Part shown: piece after piece, positions 50,165-59,744 of the stretch
Numbering within the stretch: position 1 is the first letter of the stretch
How the letters are laid out: every line of letters begins with the position of its first letter
Assembly: GCA_017619335.1 (NCBI GenBank)
Contig: JAFZSP010000036.1
Span: 34,350-98,349 of the forward strand
DNA length: 64,000 bases
Reading direction: 5' to 3'
Source: Bacteroidaceae bacterium
GTDB taxonomy: Bacteria > Bacteroidota > Bacteroidia > Bacteroidales > Bacteroidaceae
Translations under genes and position numbers: made by a program
Notes under the pieces: model-generated
Told to the model about the DNA's origin: nothing
Seen by the model: only the letters and a program-made list of their open reading frames with translations
The model's database searches: none

Positions 50165-51016
50165 TTAAATGTCAAAGACGAGTTTGAAGCTTCCTCCCCA
50201 GACCAGTCCTGCCGTGTTCTTTCCGAAGCCGGGAAAATACCAGGGCTCGCCCGTCTCGGGGGCTTTCTGTGAGATGCGCATCTTGGCACGGAGGTCCCAG
50301 CCGAGGCGGACAAAGCTCCAGAGCTTGGTCTCCACACCAATCACCATCTCCATCCAGTGAAGATGTCCGCTGAGGTCGTGCTCGGAGCAAATCTGGGAGG
50401 TCTTCCAGACAGGGTCGATTACAGGACCCGGGGCGTCATAATCATAGTTGTAGGTGGAGAAGCCATAGCGCAGGCCGCCGAAGATGCGGTTTCCGCTGTG
50501 TTTCTTGTTGGCGAAGTTGTGATCCACACCCACGCGGAAATAAGGTGCGCGGATTCGGAAACGGTTCTCGATTTCCAGACCTTCGTGGTCTGCCTCTCCG
50601 ATGCCGAGTTCAAAGATGGGGAAATAGGAGTCATACAGGTTCAGACGGAAGAATGCTTCCATCTGTCTCCAGTCTGAGCCGAAGGCTTTGAGGGCGAGGC
50701 CGAAGAAGTCTGCGCCCACAGCGGCACCTTGCAGGAAGCGGGGTTTCTCTTTCTTCTGTGTGGGGAGTGAGATGGTGAGGGTGTCACGGGATGTGGTGGT
50801 GGGGGTGGCCCCCCCTACGGCCCCCGAGGGGGCTTCTATAGTATCGTTGAGTGCAGGCAAGGCAATCGTTTCCCCCTCGGGGGAAGAAAGGGGGGCCAAC
50901 GTCTCAGTTGCAGCCGCTGACGTTTGGCACATTAACAGCAGCATCCCTATGACCATTGTGGCCAAGAGGTTACTCGCCAGTGCGGAAGCAGATTTGGAAG
51001 TTTTCTTGGCCGTCAT
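50165..51016 (-). CDS. DUF6048-like envelope protein with repeat-derived linker
   Basis: A 283-residue exported protein. A signal peptide (about 1-36, LLATMVIGMLLLMCQTSAAA) is followed by a linker (SSPEGETIALPALNDTIEAP, then SGAVGGATPT) encoded by two inverted GC-rich repeats, and by a beta-barrel-like domain with FGLALKAFGSDWRQMEAFFR and repeated RVG-x-DH strands, as in DUF6048. The ATG at 51016 overlaps the previous gene by 47 bp; a TTG at 51052 is less likely. Function unknown. Confidence 0.7.
   Translation of the reverse strand: MTAKKTSKSASALASNLLATMVIGMLLLMCQTSAAATETLAPLSSPEGETIALPALNDTIEAPSGAVGGATPTTTSRDTLTISLPTQKKEKPRFLQGAAVGADFFGLALKAFGSDWRQMEAFFRLNLYDSYFPIFELGIGEADHEGLEIENRFRIRAPYFRVGVDHNFANKKHSGNRIFGGLRYGFSTYNYDYDAPGPVIDPVWKTSQICSEHDLSGHLHWMEMVIGVETKLWSFVRLGWDLRAKMRISQKAPETGEPWYFPGFGKNTAGLVWGGSFKLVFDI
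50805..50900. repeat. Pair of inverted GC-rich elements inside a coding region
   Basis: Copy 50805-50836 and the reverse complement of 50869-50900 share TGGCCCCCC and CCCCCGAGGGGG in order, about 32 bp apart. The layout equals that at 37531-37650, and a single related copy is at 63371-63409. Confidence 0.75.
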
Positions 51017-51494
51017 AGTTGATGGATGCAGAGTTAATAAACACGGTGTCAATGAGATGACGTGTGAAGCGGAGACCTGTCACGTGGTGCCAGAAGTGGA
51101 TGGGGCAGCCAGGGTCGTCCCAGTGACGGACATCTTCTTTCTGGTACCAGAGGGTGTCGTGGGCGGTGCGGGAGAGGGTGTCTGTGAAAGCCAGTACAAG
51201 GATGTCTTCGGGCGCGTAGTAGCTGACAGGCAGTGCTGCTGCGCTCTGCCGCACGAGGCGGTTGACGAGCACGGTGTCTTCCAGTCCTGCACGCACGAGG
51301 CTGATGGTCAGTGTGTCACCGATGGCTATCTTGGCACCGGGCACCTTCCGTCCCAGGTCGTCCGGTTCGGCTTCTGCATAGAAACCGATTTTGCAGGCCA
51401 CGGTGCTTTCCAGTGGACAGGAGATGTCATCACAGGCGCACAACAGGATGGCGCCCATGGCCAGGGAGAGCAGATGTTTAAATCTCTTTTTCAA
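50970..51494 (-). CDS. DUF6452-like small lipoprotein, TTG start
   Basis: A 174-residue lipoprotein. The TTG at 51494 gives a basic start (MKKRFKHLLSLAMGAILL) and lipobox CAC; the next ATG lies inside the signal peptide. It overlaps the GT2 gene by 17 bp and the DUF6048 gene by 47 bp, so all three are coupled. The mature part has four strands, with CDDISCPLESTVACKIGFY at its start carrying three cysteines. Function unknown. Confidence 0.72.
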   Translation of the reverse strand: MKKRFKHLLSLAMGAILLCACDDISCPLESTVACKIGFYAEAEPDDLGRKVPGAKIAIGDTLTISLVRAGLEDTVLVNRLVRQSAAALPVSYYAPEDILVLAFTDTLSRTAHDTLWYQKEDVRHWDDPGCPIHFWHHVTGLRFTRHLIDTVFINSASINYDGQENFQICFRTGE

Positions 51495-52431
51495 TCTGAT
51501 AGTCGTTACGTTGTTCGCTGCTGCGGCTGATGAGGTCTCCGAGGAAGCCTGCTACGAAGAGCTGTGTGCCGAGAATCATCATTGTCAGGGCGATGAAGAA
51601 GTAGGGAGAGTCGGTAATGAGACGAGCCGGAATCCCTGCGGAGAGGGCGTACAACTTGTTGGCGCCCAAGAGAATGACGGCAATGAAACCGATAATGAAC
51701 ATCACGGTGCCCCAGAGACCGAAGACGTGCATGGGTTTGAGACCGAAGCGGCTGAGGAACCAGAGTGTCATCAGATCCAGATAGCCGTTGACAAAGCGGT
51801 CGAGTCCAAACTTGGTGGTGCCGTACTTGCGCGCTTGATGGTGTACCACTTTCTCTCCGATGCGGGTGAAACCGGCATTCTTGGCTAAATAGGGGATGTA
51901 TCGGTGCATCTCACCATAGACTTCAATGTTTTTCACCACGTCACGGCGATAGGCCTTCAGGCCGCAGTTGAAATCATGCAGGTTGTGAATGCCGCTGACG
52001 GCGCGGGCGGTGGCGTTGAAGAGCTTGGTAGGCAGGGTCTTGGAGAGCGGGTCGTAACGTTTCTGCTTGTAACCGCTGACCAGGTCGTAACCGTCCTCCA
52101 CAATCATCCTTCGCAGTTCGGGAATTTCGTCGGGGGAGTCTTGCAAGTCGGCGTCCATCGTGATAACCACTTCTCCCTCAGCTCGTTTGAATCCGCAGAA
52201 GAGGGCCGGGCTCTTGCCGTAGTTGCGGCGGAAGCAGATGCCTTTGACCTCCGGGTTCTGCGCTGCCAACTGCTCGATGACTTCCCAGGAAGTGTCTGTG
52301 GAGCCGTCGTTGACAAAGATGATTTCGTAGGTGAAGCTGTTCTGATCCATCACACGCTTGATCCAGGCGTGGAGTTCGGGCAGGGACTCAGCCTCGTTGA
52401 AGAGGGGAATGATGACAGAGAGTTGTAACAT
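51478..52431 (-). CDS. GT2-family glycosyltransferase with two C-terminal membrane helices
   Basis: A 317-residue polyprenyl-phosphate glycosyltransferase (DPM1/GtrB-like). The GT-A core has SVIIPLFNEAESLPEL, FVNDGSTDTSWEVI and the DxD-type TMDADLQDSPDEIPEL. Two membrane helices lie at about 235-258 and 275-298. It would load a sugar onto a lipid carrier at the inner membrane for envelope glycosylation. It heads an operon of envelope genes and has its own -7 box. Confidence 0.9.
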   Translation of the reverse strand: MLQLSVIIPLFNEAESLPELHAWIKRVMDQNSFTYEIIFVNDGSTDTSWEVIEQLAAQNPEVKGICFRRNYGKSPALFCGFKRAEGEVVITMDADLQDSPDEIPELRRMIVEDGYDLVSGYKQKRYDPLSKTLPTKLFNATARAVSGIHNLHDFNCGLKAYRRDVVKNIEVYGEMHRYIPYLAKNAGFTRIGEKVVHHQARKYGTTKFGLDRFVNGYLDLMTLWFLSRFGLKPMHVFGLWGTVMFIIGFIAVILLGANKLYALSAGIPARLITDSPYFFIALTMMILGTQLFVAGFLGDLISRSSEQRNDYQIEKEI

Positions 52432-52480
52432 TTATATTGTTTAATTGATGTAGTATGGTGTATTTTCCTTTTTGCGGGTG

Positions 52481-52488
52481 CAAAGGTA
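52481..52488 (-). promoter_or_regulatory. -7 box for the GT2 operon
   Basis: Minus-strand TACCTTTG, consensus, 49 bp before the ATG at 52431. Confidence 0.5.
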
Positions 52489-52582
52489 GTGAAAATTTGG
52501 CGATTGCGTGCATTTTTCCTCAGAAAAGTTGTTTATGCGGGTCTCTTTGGGTCTTTTTGAGGGTCTTTGGCGCTTCTTCCCG

Positions 52583-55369
52583 TTATCTGCCGCAGAGTGT
52601 ACGGTAGTGGCAGGAGCTGCATGAATCCAGGTCGGTAGTGGGCGTGAAGGGGATGTTGGGATTGAAAATGTCTGAAATGAGGTCTGTCAGTCGGCGGAGG
52701 AACGCTTCTTGAATGTTCCGGACGTCATGAATGGGCTGGCGTTCCAGCCTGAGCTTGGGTGAATAGTCCTCTGCGCCAGACTTGTGAACAAAGAAGAGAC
52801 AGGGCGTGACGGGCTTCTGTTCCTGCTGGGCAACGATGGTGGCGTAAAGGATGCTCTGCAGATAGTATTCCTCTTTCTGATGGGCGTTGGAGAAGAGTTG
52901 TTCCATCTGTGACACGCTGCCTGGCAGACCGCCCGTCTTGTAGTCCAAGACACGAATGGCGGTGCCGCCCGGAACGGCAGGATCGCTCACCTCGTCCAGC
53001 CTGTCTATGATGCCGCCAGTGTCAATTTCCATTCCAGCGGCATAAAGCGTGGTCGTCCGCTTGACTTCCAGCCCTAAAATGCGGATGGGGCAGTGACGGA
53101 GGTCGTGACGTAGGAGCTGGAGCAGATAGGTGTGCAAGACGCGTTCGGCGACGATGAGGATTCCACTGTAATCCTCTGGCTGGTCCAGGAAGAAACACTC
53201 GCGAAAAGCCTGACGGATAATCGGTTGCAGACGCATACCGCCTTTCTCTACGAATGGCTCGATATCGGCTTGATGGATGATGTCGCCGCGACTGGTGAAC
53301 TCCTTGTAAACGATTTCTGCAGATCGGTGGAAGATGTTGCCAAAGAGGATGGGGTCCAAGCCTTCGGAAGGGTTCGGCTCGATGCGAAGTCCCTGAATAT
53401 AACGGTAATAGAAGCGCAGCGGACAGGCAGTATATTGGTTGATGGCCGAGGGCGAGAGGAAGTGGCGGTTGCCACGTTTCAGTCCCGTGTTGTCGAAGAG
53501 TGCTCGCAGCTGCTGCATGATCTCGGGCGTTTTCTCAAAGACGGGCGGTTCTGTCGGCGTGGACTTGCTCTGGGCGGTGAGCCGCAGGAAACGGATGGGG
53601 AAATCGGTCTCGGCCAGCAGCTGTCGCAGAAAACGGGATTGTTCGTTCTGCCGGATGCCGCTGTTGCTCTCGTTATAGGCCAGTGTCACATGCTCGGCGC
53701 GCTGGATGAGACGGAAGAAGTAGTAGGCATAAATGGCAATCTTGTGACGAATGGTGGTGAGACCGAAGGCTTCCTTGAGGTAGTAGGGGATGAGGCTGGT
53801 GTCTGTGACCGCCTTGGGCAGGAACCCTTCTCCCACACTGAGCATCAACAAGTTCTGGAAGTCCAGCACACGCGTCTCCAACACACCCATGATTTGCAGT
53901 CCGGTGGCAGGTTCGCCGTGGAAGGGAATCGTCTGTGAAGTGAGCACACAGCGGAGTACACGGCGGAGCGTCTGGTCGTTCACAGTGAGCAGCGGCGCTT
54001 CACCCGTCATCAGGTCCCGCAGTCGGGAGAGGGCGGTGAAGGTCTGGAAGAGTGCCTCGGTGTAGAGTTGATGATAGATGGCAGAATTGTCTTCGGCAAA
54101 GTGGCGGGCCAGCAGATGAATGATTTCAATAAGGTAGTCCAGCAGGTCTGTGCCGCTGCCGGCATACCGGAACCACTGCTCTTTTCCGACGATGGCAGCA
54201 AAGGGATGTGACTCCACCGCACTCAACTGTGACGGACGGAAGCGCTGGCGCGAAGCATCGTAACTCTCTGTCTGCAAGGACACAAGGGCGCAGATGAAAC
54301 TATAGACGGGCGTCTCAGACAGTCCGAATCCCATCGTGACGTTCACGGCGCGGGGCGTTCCGCCGGTGGGCAGGCTGTGGAGCACCGCGTGCAGGAGTTG
54401 CTCGTTACAGAGCACCACGGCAGTCTGGTTCTCGCGCTCGGTGGTGTGTTCGGCCAACCAGGAAGGCATGTAACGTGCCTGCGCATTCTCGGTGGAAGTG
54501 GTGATGAAGGTGATGTCCTTGGGTTGTTGCAGGTTGTCAAAGCATTCGGCAGGGAGTTCGTTGCCGTAACGCTGGAGGTTGCGGCGGATGAAGAAGCCTG
54601 CCTCGTGGGAGGTGGCACCGGTGTTTCTGGTGTAGAAGACGTCATAATCCCAATAGAAGAGGGCCTGGTGACGGGCCTGCAAGGCATCGAAGAGGGCTTC
54701 CTCGGTGGCTGTGAGGACGTTAAAGCCCACGAAGACGTATGTGACATTCTCCGGGAACAGGCTCTTCTCCTTCATCTGCTCCACTACATCTCGGTGCAGG
54801 GCGCCCTCGTAAAGCAGGCCGTCCTGGCGCAGTTGCTGTCGGAAATCGTCATAGATTTCTCCCATGTGGTTCCAGAGACGCAGGAAGCGTTCTTTGAGGG
54901 CCGTGTTCTCTTCGATGGAGAAGTTGCTGAAGAAGGTCTTGAGGGCTGCTTCCTGTTCGGGAGTGATGTAGGCGTTATCATCCAGTTCCCTGATTTCCTT
55001 GATGTTGGAGAAGAGCTGATGTGCATCCACCATTTGCTTGTCCACATCATCAAAATCGGTCAGGAGAATCTCTCCCCAGGAGTAGAACTGGTCCAGTGAC
55101 TGTGGCTCTGGAACGAAGCGGGCGTAGGAGCGGTACAACCGACAGACCGCTTCGATGGGGTCACACAGTGCGTAGGGTGACACACGTTCGAAGAGTTCTG
55201 AAATCGTCTGATAACGAGGTGCCCATACTGGAGTGGGAGAGGCCTCGGCCAGCGCTTGGTTCAGGAAGAGGCTGGCGCGCTTGCCAGGAAAGATGACGGT
55301 GATGTTCCGCAGGTTGGAACCATATTTTTGGAGCAGCGATGCTGCCACGTGTTCGAGGAAGGTCTTCAT
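52583..55369 (-). CDS. addB: AddB-like nuclease/helicase-fold subunit of the RecBCD-type enzyme
   Basis: A 928-residue protein. The N-terminal helicase-like part starts at NITVIFPGKRASLFLNQAL. The C-terminal PD-(D/E)xK nuclease has RVLDYKTGG, and the Fe-S cysteines appear as Cys in YTACPLRFYYRY and the three in SCSSCHYRTLC. It pairs with AddA to process double-strand breaks for recombination and degrade foreign DNA. Its start overlaps the addA stop as ATGA. Confidence 0.9.
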   Translation of the reverse strand: MKTFLEHVAASLLQKYGSNLRNITVIFPGKRASLFLNQALAEASPTPVWAPRYQTISELFERVSPYALCDPIEAVCRLYRSYARFVPEPQSLDQFYSWGEILLTDFDDVDKQMVDAHQLFSNIKEIRELDDNAYITPEQEAALKTFFSNFSIEENTALKERFLRLWNHMGEIYDDFRQQLRQDGLLYEGALHRDVVEQMKEKSLFPENVTYVFVGFNVLTATEEALFDALQARHQALFYWDYDVFYTRNTGATSHEAGFFIRRNLQRYGNELPAECFDNLQQPKDITFITTSTENAQARYMPSWLAEHTTERENQTAVVLCNEQLLHAVLHSLPTGGTPRAVNVTMGFGLSETPVYSFICALVSLQTESYDASRQRFRPSQLSAVESHPFAAIVGKEQWFRYAGSGTDLLDYLIEIIHLLARHFAEDNSAIYHQLYTEALFQTFTALSRLRDLMTGEAPLLTVNDQTLRRVLRCVLTSQTIPFHGEPATGLQIMGVLETRVLDFQNLLMLSVGEGFLPKAVTDTSLIPYYLKEAFGLTTIRHKIAIYAYYFFRLIQRAEHVTLAYNESNSGIRQNEQSRFLRQLLAETDFPIRFLRLTAQSKSTPTEPPVFEKTPEIMQQLRALFDNTGLKRGNRHFLSPSAINQYTACPLRFYYRYIQGLRIEPNPSEGLDPILFGNIFHRSAEIVYKEFTSRGDIIHQADIEPFVEKGGMRLQPIIRQAFRECFFLDQPEDYSGILIVAERVLHTYLLQLLRHDLRHCPIRILGLEVKRTTTLYAAGMEIDTGGIIDRLDEVSDPAVPGGTAIRVLDYKTGGLPGSVSQMEQLFSNAHQKEEYYLQSILYATIVAQQEQKPVTPCLFFVHKSGAEDYSPKLRLERQPIHDVRNIQEAFLRRLTDLISDIFNPNIPFTPTTDLDSCSSCHYRTLCGR

Positions 55370-58300
55370 GATTGTTCAATGTTTTTAACTTTACCTGAAT
55401 AGACATACCAGAGAAAACCGCTTACTTCTGCTGCAGGCATCATTTGCCGGAGCAGCTGCATATAACCCAGGACTTGGGCGTCATGAGCGGGTTGGTGACT
55501 GCCGAACTTGAAGTCCACGATGACGACCTTCTGCTGGTCCGGACTCACCATCACTCGGTCCGGACGGTGTACCTCGGGTACTCCTTCACGGTCTAGACTG
55601 ACGATGGAGCACTCATTGAACAGTTCCCAATTGCCAGAGAACCAATCCTGCACCAATGGGTTGCGCAGGCCCTGCGTCAGCCAGCGTTCCATATCTTTGC
55701 GGTGTACGACGACTTGTGTGCCGTCGGCTGCACGGCTGGAGATAAGCCCTTGGCGTTCAAAGGAATCCAAGACGGCTGGAACGTCGGCAGCAGTGGCAAT
55801 CTGTTGAAGCACCCGATGCAGCAGGCGTCCTGTCTCTATGTAGTTGCGCTGTGTGGCGTCCTCGGGTGGAACGTCCTCGGGTGGCGTGTGCTCGGCCAGG
55901 AACTGTGAGGAACGGTTGCTTTGGCGGAACTGCACATTCATGTCAAAGCTCTGCATCCTCACCTCCATCGGTTCGGGGGTCAGTGCCATGCGGTTTTCCT
56001 GTGTCTCTGCCTCGGAACCGACAGTGGTCACGGGCTTTCCGATTTCTGTCTCCCCCACACAGCAGGCAATGAGGTCGCCCACAGTGCGGCTGCTCTGCTC
56101 CAGGTCGGCGCCGACAGCCCAAATATATAAATTGGTACGCGCGCGCGTGAAACCCACATACAGTGAATTGAGCTCGTCCAGACGGGAGAGCAGGTGTTCC
56201 TCGGCGTAATCTCGGGCAAAGGCGGAGTTGGGAGTGACCTTGGCACGAGGCGTTATCGGAATGAGTTGGAGCGTGGAGAAAGGTTCCTCGGAGGGCGTGC
56301 ACCATAGGAGATCCGAGGCACGGTCCCGCTCGAATTCCCACGTGCAGAAGGGCATAAAGACGGTGTGAAATTCCAGTCCTTTGGCCTTGTGGATGGTGAT
56401 GATGCGGATACCACTGACTTGCCCGGCAGGAATAGACTGCCGTCCAAGCTTGTCGTCCCAGAATTGCAGAAAACTATGAATGTCAGAATCTTCTGAACGC
56501 AGGTAATCACCCACGGCATCAAAGAAAGCGAAGAAGTAAGCATCCTGACCGGAGAAACGTTGCAGCTGGAACAGACGGTAGAGGTGCTCTAACAGTTCGT
56601 GGAGGGGCATCAGGCACAGGGCTTCCCGCTCGGCCGTGAATGTTTCCAAGTCTATACCCTGCTGTTTCAGGTAGGCGGAAGCCACAGCATCGGAGGAATC
56701 ATCCAGCAGTCGCAGCGCCTCTATCAGTAGGTTCAGCGGCAGGCAGGAAGAGAGCAGGAAGGCCTCGTCACTGACGATGGGCGGCAGGTCCGGGTCGGCA
56801 GCGAAGGCTTGGATAATCGGTTCACTCTGAGCGTTTCTGCGAACGAGGATTGTCATCTGTTCGTAGGGCAGCCCCTGCTCGTGAAGTGCCTGCACTTGGG
56901 TGATCAAGTCTTCAATGATGACAGGTTCCCAGTCCTCGGTTTTCTTGTACTCTTCCTTGTCCAGGACGCTGACGCGGACGTAACCAGCCTCTGGGCGGTT
57001 CTCGGGACACTGTTGTTCCACATCTGCGTATGCGGTGGCAAAGAAGTCTGTCAGCCCAAGCAGCTTTTCTTCCTCCTGGGAGATATGATCCAGGGCACGG
57101 AAGGCGTCTGTGAAGAAATCATTGTTGAACGAGATGATGTTCCGCTGGCTGCGGAAGTTCACGTCCAAGTGGCGGACTACGGGTGTCGGTCGGACCTCGT
57201 GCTCGATGTTGCCCAATGTCCTCCAATCGCCTCCACGCCAGCGATATATGCTCTGTTTGACATCACCCACAATCAGGTTCCGTCCACCTCGTGAATAACT
57301 CTCTAAGAGCAGCGTCCTGAAGTTCTCCCACTGCAGACGGGACGTGTCCTGAAACTCATCAATCATCACATGATGCAGCAGCGCCCCGATTTTCTCAAAG
57401 ATGAAGGGCGCATCCGATTCACCGATCATCCGGTTCAGCAGGATGGGCGTCTTGGCCAGGTTGAAGCGGGAGTTCTCGGCGTTGATGTCAGCCACTTCCT
57501 TGTCTATGAAGTCCAGCAGGAAAAGCGGCTTCAGGTGAGCCAGCGCTTGGCGGGCACTGTTGACGGCATATTGCTGACGGGGTAGGGCAGTGATCAACTG
57601 AGAGAGGATTCCGCTGATGACATCTGCCGCTTCCAAGAGGTCTGGGCGGCGCGTCTGGTCGGCTTTCTTGACCATCAGCAGCGGATCGTCGGCCCACTTC
57701 TGAATGGTGGCAGAGAGCTCTATTTCAGACAGTTCTCCGCTTCTCAGCTTCTGCACCAGCCCCGTGAGGGTGCGCTGTCCATTGGAGAATTCATCAAAGG
57801 TCACCCCTGCTTCCTCCGCTGCCGTTTCCAGCTGCTGGGCGAAGTCACGCACACCCGCCTCTGCATCACGGATCTGGTCTTGCAGGCTGCGGATGAAACG
57901 GGAGACGAAGGGGCCGTCTGCCAATACCTGCCGCAGCTGGTCGCCGCGTCGCAGATACTCCTCATTAAAGATGGTGCGTCCGAACTCCTTGACACGCTGC
58001 CGGACGTCCCAACGCTGGTTGTTCTCGATCTGGTCACGCACCAAGCTGAGCAACCAATCCAGCACCACCGGCTCGTCTTGTAGGCGATCCACAATCCTAT
58101 CCACCGCCTTGGCCAATACCTCTGTGTCACTGATTTCCACTTGAAGGTTGGCCGTCAGACCAAGCTCGTGGGCCAGACCTCGGAGTATCACCTGGAAGAA
58201 GGAATCGATGGTCTGCACACGGAAACGGCTGTAATCGTGCAAGATACGATGCAGTGCCATCTGGCAGCGCTGGCGGATGGCTTCCTCGGTTTGTGGGGCA

Positions 58301-58560
58301 TCCGGCTCTCCGACCAGTGCTTCCCGCAGGGCCTCTAAATAGGGGCGGCTGCTCTTCAGGCCGTGGGCGATGCCGAACAGTTGGCTCAGGATGCGGTCTT
58401 TCATTTCCGTGGTGGCCTTGTTGGTGAAGGTGACCCCAAGGATGTGGGCATACTCGTCGGCATCCTGTGCCAGCACCAGCAGTTTGATGTACTGGATGGC
58501 CAGCGTGAAAGTCTTTCCGGAGCCTGCCGAAGCTTTATAGACGGTGAGAGGGTGTGACAT
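55366..58560 (-). CDS. addA: AddA-like UvrD/Rep helicase-nuclease
   Basis: A 1064-residue SF1A helicase with Walker A ASAGSGKT, TFTNKATTEMKDRIL, DEFQDTSRLQW, ITIHKAKGLEFHTVF and the motif VI stretch LYVGFTRARTNLYIW. A C-terminal PD-(D/E)xK nuclease has VVIVDFKFGSHQPAH. The ATG at 58560 is supported by a full promoter at 58608-58638; a longer frame begins above it. The conserved motif VI codons contain the CGCGCGCGCGTACC word (56123-56148). It is the first gene of addAB. Confidence 0.92.
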   Translation of the reverse strand: MSHPLTVYKASAGSGKTFTLAIQYIKLLVLAQDADEYAHILGVTFTNKATTEMKDRILSQLFGIAHGLKSSRPYLEALREALVGEPDAPQTEEAIRQRCQMALHRILHDYSRFRVQTIDSFFQVILRGLAHELGLTANLQVEISDTEVLAKAVDRIVDRLQDEPVVLDWLLSLVRDQIENNQRWDVRQRVKEFGRTIFNEEYLRRGDQLRQVLADGPFVSRFIRSLQDQIRDAEAGVRDFAQQLETAAEEAGVTFDEFSNGQRTLTGLVQKLRSGELSEIELSATIQKWADDPLLMVKKADQTRRPDLLEAADVISGILSQLITALPRQQYAVNSARQALAHLKPLFLLDFIDKEVADINAENSRFNLAKTPILLNRMIGESDAPFIFEKIGALLHHVMIDEFQDTSRLQWENFRTLLLESYSRGGRNLIVGDVKQSIYRWRGGDWRTLGNIEHEVRPTPVVRHLDVNFRSQRNIISFNNDFFTDAFRALDHISQEEEKLLGLTDFFATAYADVEQQCPENRPEAGYVRVSVLDKEEYKKTEDWEPVIIEDLITQVQALHEQGLPYEQMTILVRRNAQSEPIIQAFAADPDLPPIVSDEAFLLSSCLPLNLLIEALRLLDDSSDAVASAYLKQQGIDLETFTAEREALCLMPLHELLEHLYRLFQLQRFSGQDAYFFAFFDAVGDYLRSEDSDIHSFLQFWDDKLGRQSIPAGQVSGIRIITIHKAKGLEFHTVFMPFCTWEFERDRASDLLWCTPSEEPFSTLQLIPITPRAKVTPNSAFARDYAEEHLLSRLDELNSLYVGFTRARTNLYIWAVGADLEQSSRTVGDLIACCVGETEIGKPVTTVGSEAETQENRMALTPEPMEVRMQSFDMNVQFRQSNRSSQFLAEHTPPEDVPPEDATQRNYIETGRLLHRVLQQIATAADVPAVLDSFERQGLISSRAADGTQVVVHRKDMERWLTQGLRNPLVQDWFSGNWELFNECSIVSLDREGVPEVHRPDRVMVSPDQQKVVIVDFKFGSHQPAHDAQVLGYMQLLRQMMPAAEVSGFLWYVYSGKVKNIEQS

Positions 58561-58607
58561 ATATATTAAGAGGTATAAAGAAGGGTTTGAAGATTGAAAT
58601 CTGAGTG

Positions 58608-58638
58608 CAAATATAGGAAGATTTGGCGAGATATGCAA
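58608..58638 (-). promoter_or_regulatory. Promoter of addAB
   Basis: Minus-strand TTG at 58638-58636, 20-bp spacer, TATATTTG at 58615-58608. Strong match. Confidence 0.7.
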
Positions 58639-58700
58639 GAAGTTTCACATTTCTTGGCATTTTTTTCTGGGAAAATGCGTCATTATTCAAAATAAATCTG

Positions 58701-58708
58701 TACCTTTG
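58701..58708 (+). promoter_or_regulatory. -7 box almost at the HU/SPOR start codon
   Basis: TACCTTTG, consensus, ends only 6 bp before the ATG at 58715, predicting a leaderless or nearly leaderless transcript. Confidence 0.5.
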
Positions 58709-58714
58709 CACCCG

Positions 58715-59740
58715 ATGAATACACTTTCACGTCATATCGAGTGTCTTTTGCTGCATCATGATTGTGTCACGGTGCCACAATTCGGAGCCTTCATCGCGAT
58801 GGACAGTGCGTCCACCAGAGTGGAGGGCGAGGAGTTGTTTTTTCCGCCGTTGAGAGTCGTGCGCTTCAATCCCAACCTGACAGAAGATGACGGACTGCTC
58901 GTGGAGTCTGTACGCAGTGCCAGTCACCACAACACGACCGACGCCAAGCGAGCCGTGCAGCGCATGGTACTGGATTTGCGCCAGCAGCTGTTGGCCGACG
59001 GACAGGCAGACTTCGGCAGTATCGGCCTTTTCTTGCAGGACGAGGACGGTCACGTCACCTTCGAACCCTGTCAGGCCGGGGCTGTGACACCTGCCTACTT
59101 CGGACTGGATGCTTTCTCGATGCCGCGTCTCTCCACCCTGCAGAAATCTACCCTGAAGGTCGTGCAGCGGAAAGCAGACGTCGTCAGTGACAATGACAGT
59201 CACATCACGATCCGCCTGAACCGCAGGTCGTTACGTTATGTGGCTGCCACGGTGGCCGCTGTGTTCATCGGACTCTTATTCTCTTCTCCGCAGACAGAAC
59301 CGTTGAATCAACCCCAGCAAGCCACCATTGTTCCCGTGGAAAATGTGGAGAAGCCTCGACCCAAGGCTGTGACACCGAAGCCCGTTGTCCAGTCGCAAGC
59401 AGAACAGCAGCCTGTGGCCGTCACTTCAGAGACCGAAGCCCAGCCAGTAGCAGAGACTGCTCCAGCAGTTTCACAACCAGCAGAGACTCCTCAGCCGGCA
59501 GTGAAGGCAGAAGAGGGCTACTGCATTGTCCTGGCCAGTGACGTGAGTCAGAAAAACGCCGAGGCTTTCGTGGAACGCTTGCAGAAGAAAGGCTTCGAGC
59601 AAGTGCGCATTTATGACAATGGCAAACTGCGCAGAGTCATTATTGACGGCTTCGCAACAGAAGGTGCAGCCTACGAGCGCAATGCACAGATTCATCGTCT
59701 GGGCGGCGAGTTCGCGACCTCTTGGGTGATGAAACTGTGA
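58715..59740 (+). CDS. HU-like (CCDC81-type) and SPOR-domain membrane protein
   Basis: A 341-residue protein. Residues 1-130 contain two HU-like modules (IECLLLHHDCVTVPQFGAFI, VRFNPNLTEDDGLLVESV, GSIGLFLQDEDGHVTFEP), which occur in Bacteroidetes as the CCDC81-like HU domains. A membrane helix at about 178-196 (YVAATVAAVFIGLLFSS) leads to a Pro/Glu/Val-rich periplasmic linker, then a SPOR domain (about 263-340, YCIVLASDVSQKNAEAFVER) that binds denuded peptidoglycan at division sites. It may link DNA or cytoplasmic filaments to the septum; inference. Next gene is 4 bp downstream. Confidence 0.85.
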   Translation: MNTLSRHIECLLLHHDCVTVPQFGAFIAMDSASTRVEGEELFFPPLRVVRFNPNLTEDDGLLVESVRSASHHNTTDAKRAVQRMVLDLRQQLLADGQADFGSIGLFLQDEDGHVTFEPCQAGAVTPAYFGLDAFSMPRLSTLQKSTLKVVQRKADVVSDNDSHITIRLNRRSLRYVAATVAAVFIGLLFSSPQTEPLNQPQQATIVPVENVEKPRPKAVTPKPVVQSQAEQQPVAVTSETEAQPVAETAPAVSQPAETPQPAVKAEEGYCIVLASDVSQKNAEAFVERLQKKGFEQVRIYDNGKLRRVIIDGFATEGAAYERNAQIHRLGGEFATSWVMKL

Positions 59741-59744
59741 GATT

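Noticed and set aside
52583..58560. Novel helicase-nuclease defence pair
   Set aside because: The motifs and order match the housekeeping AddAB recombination enzyme.
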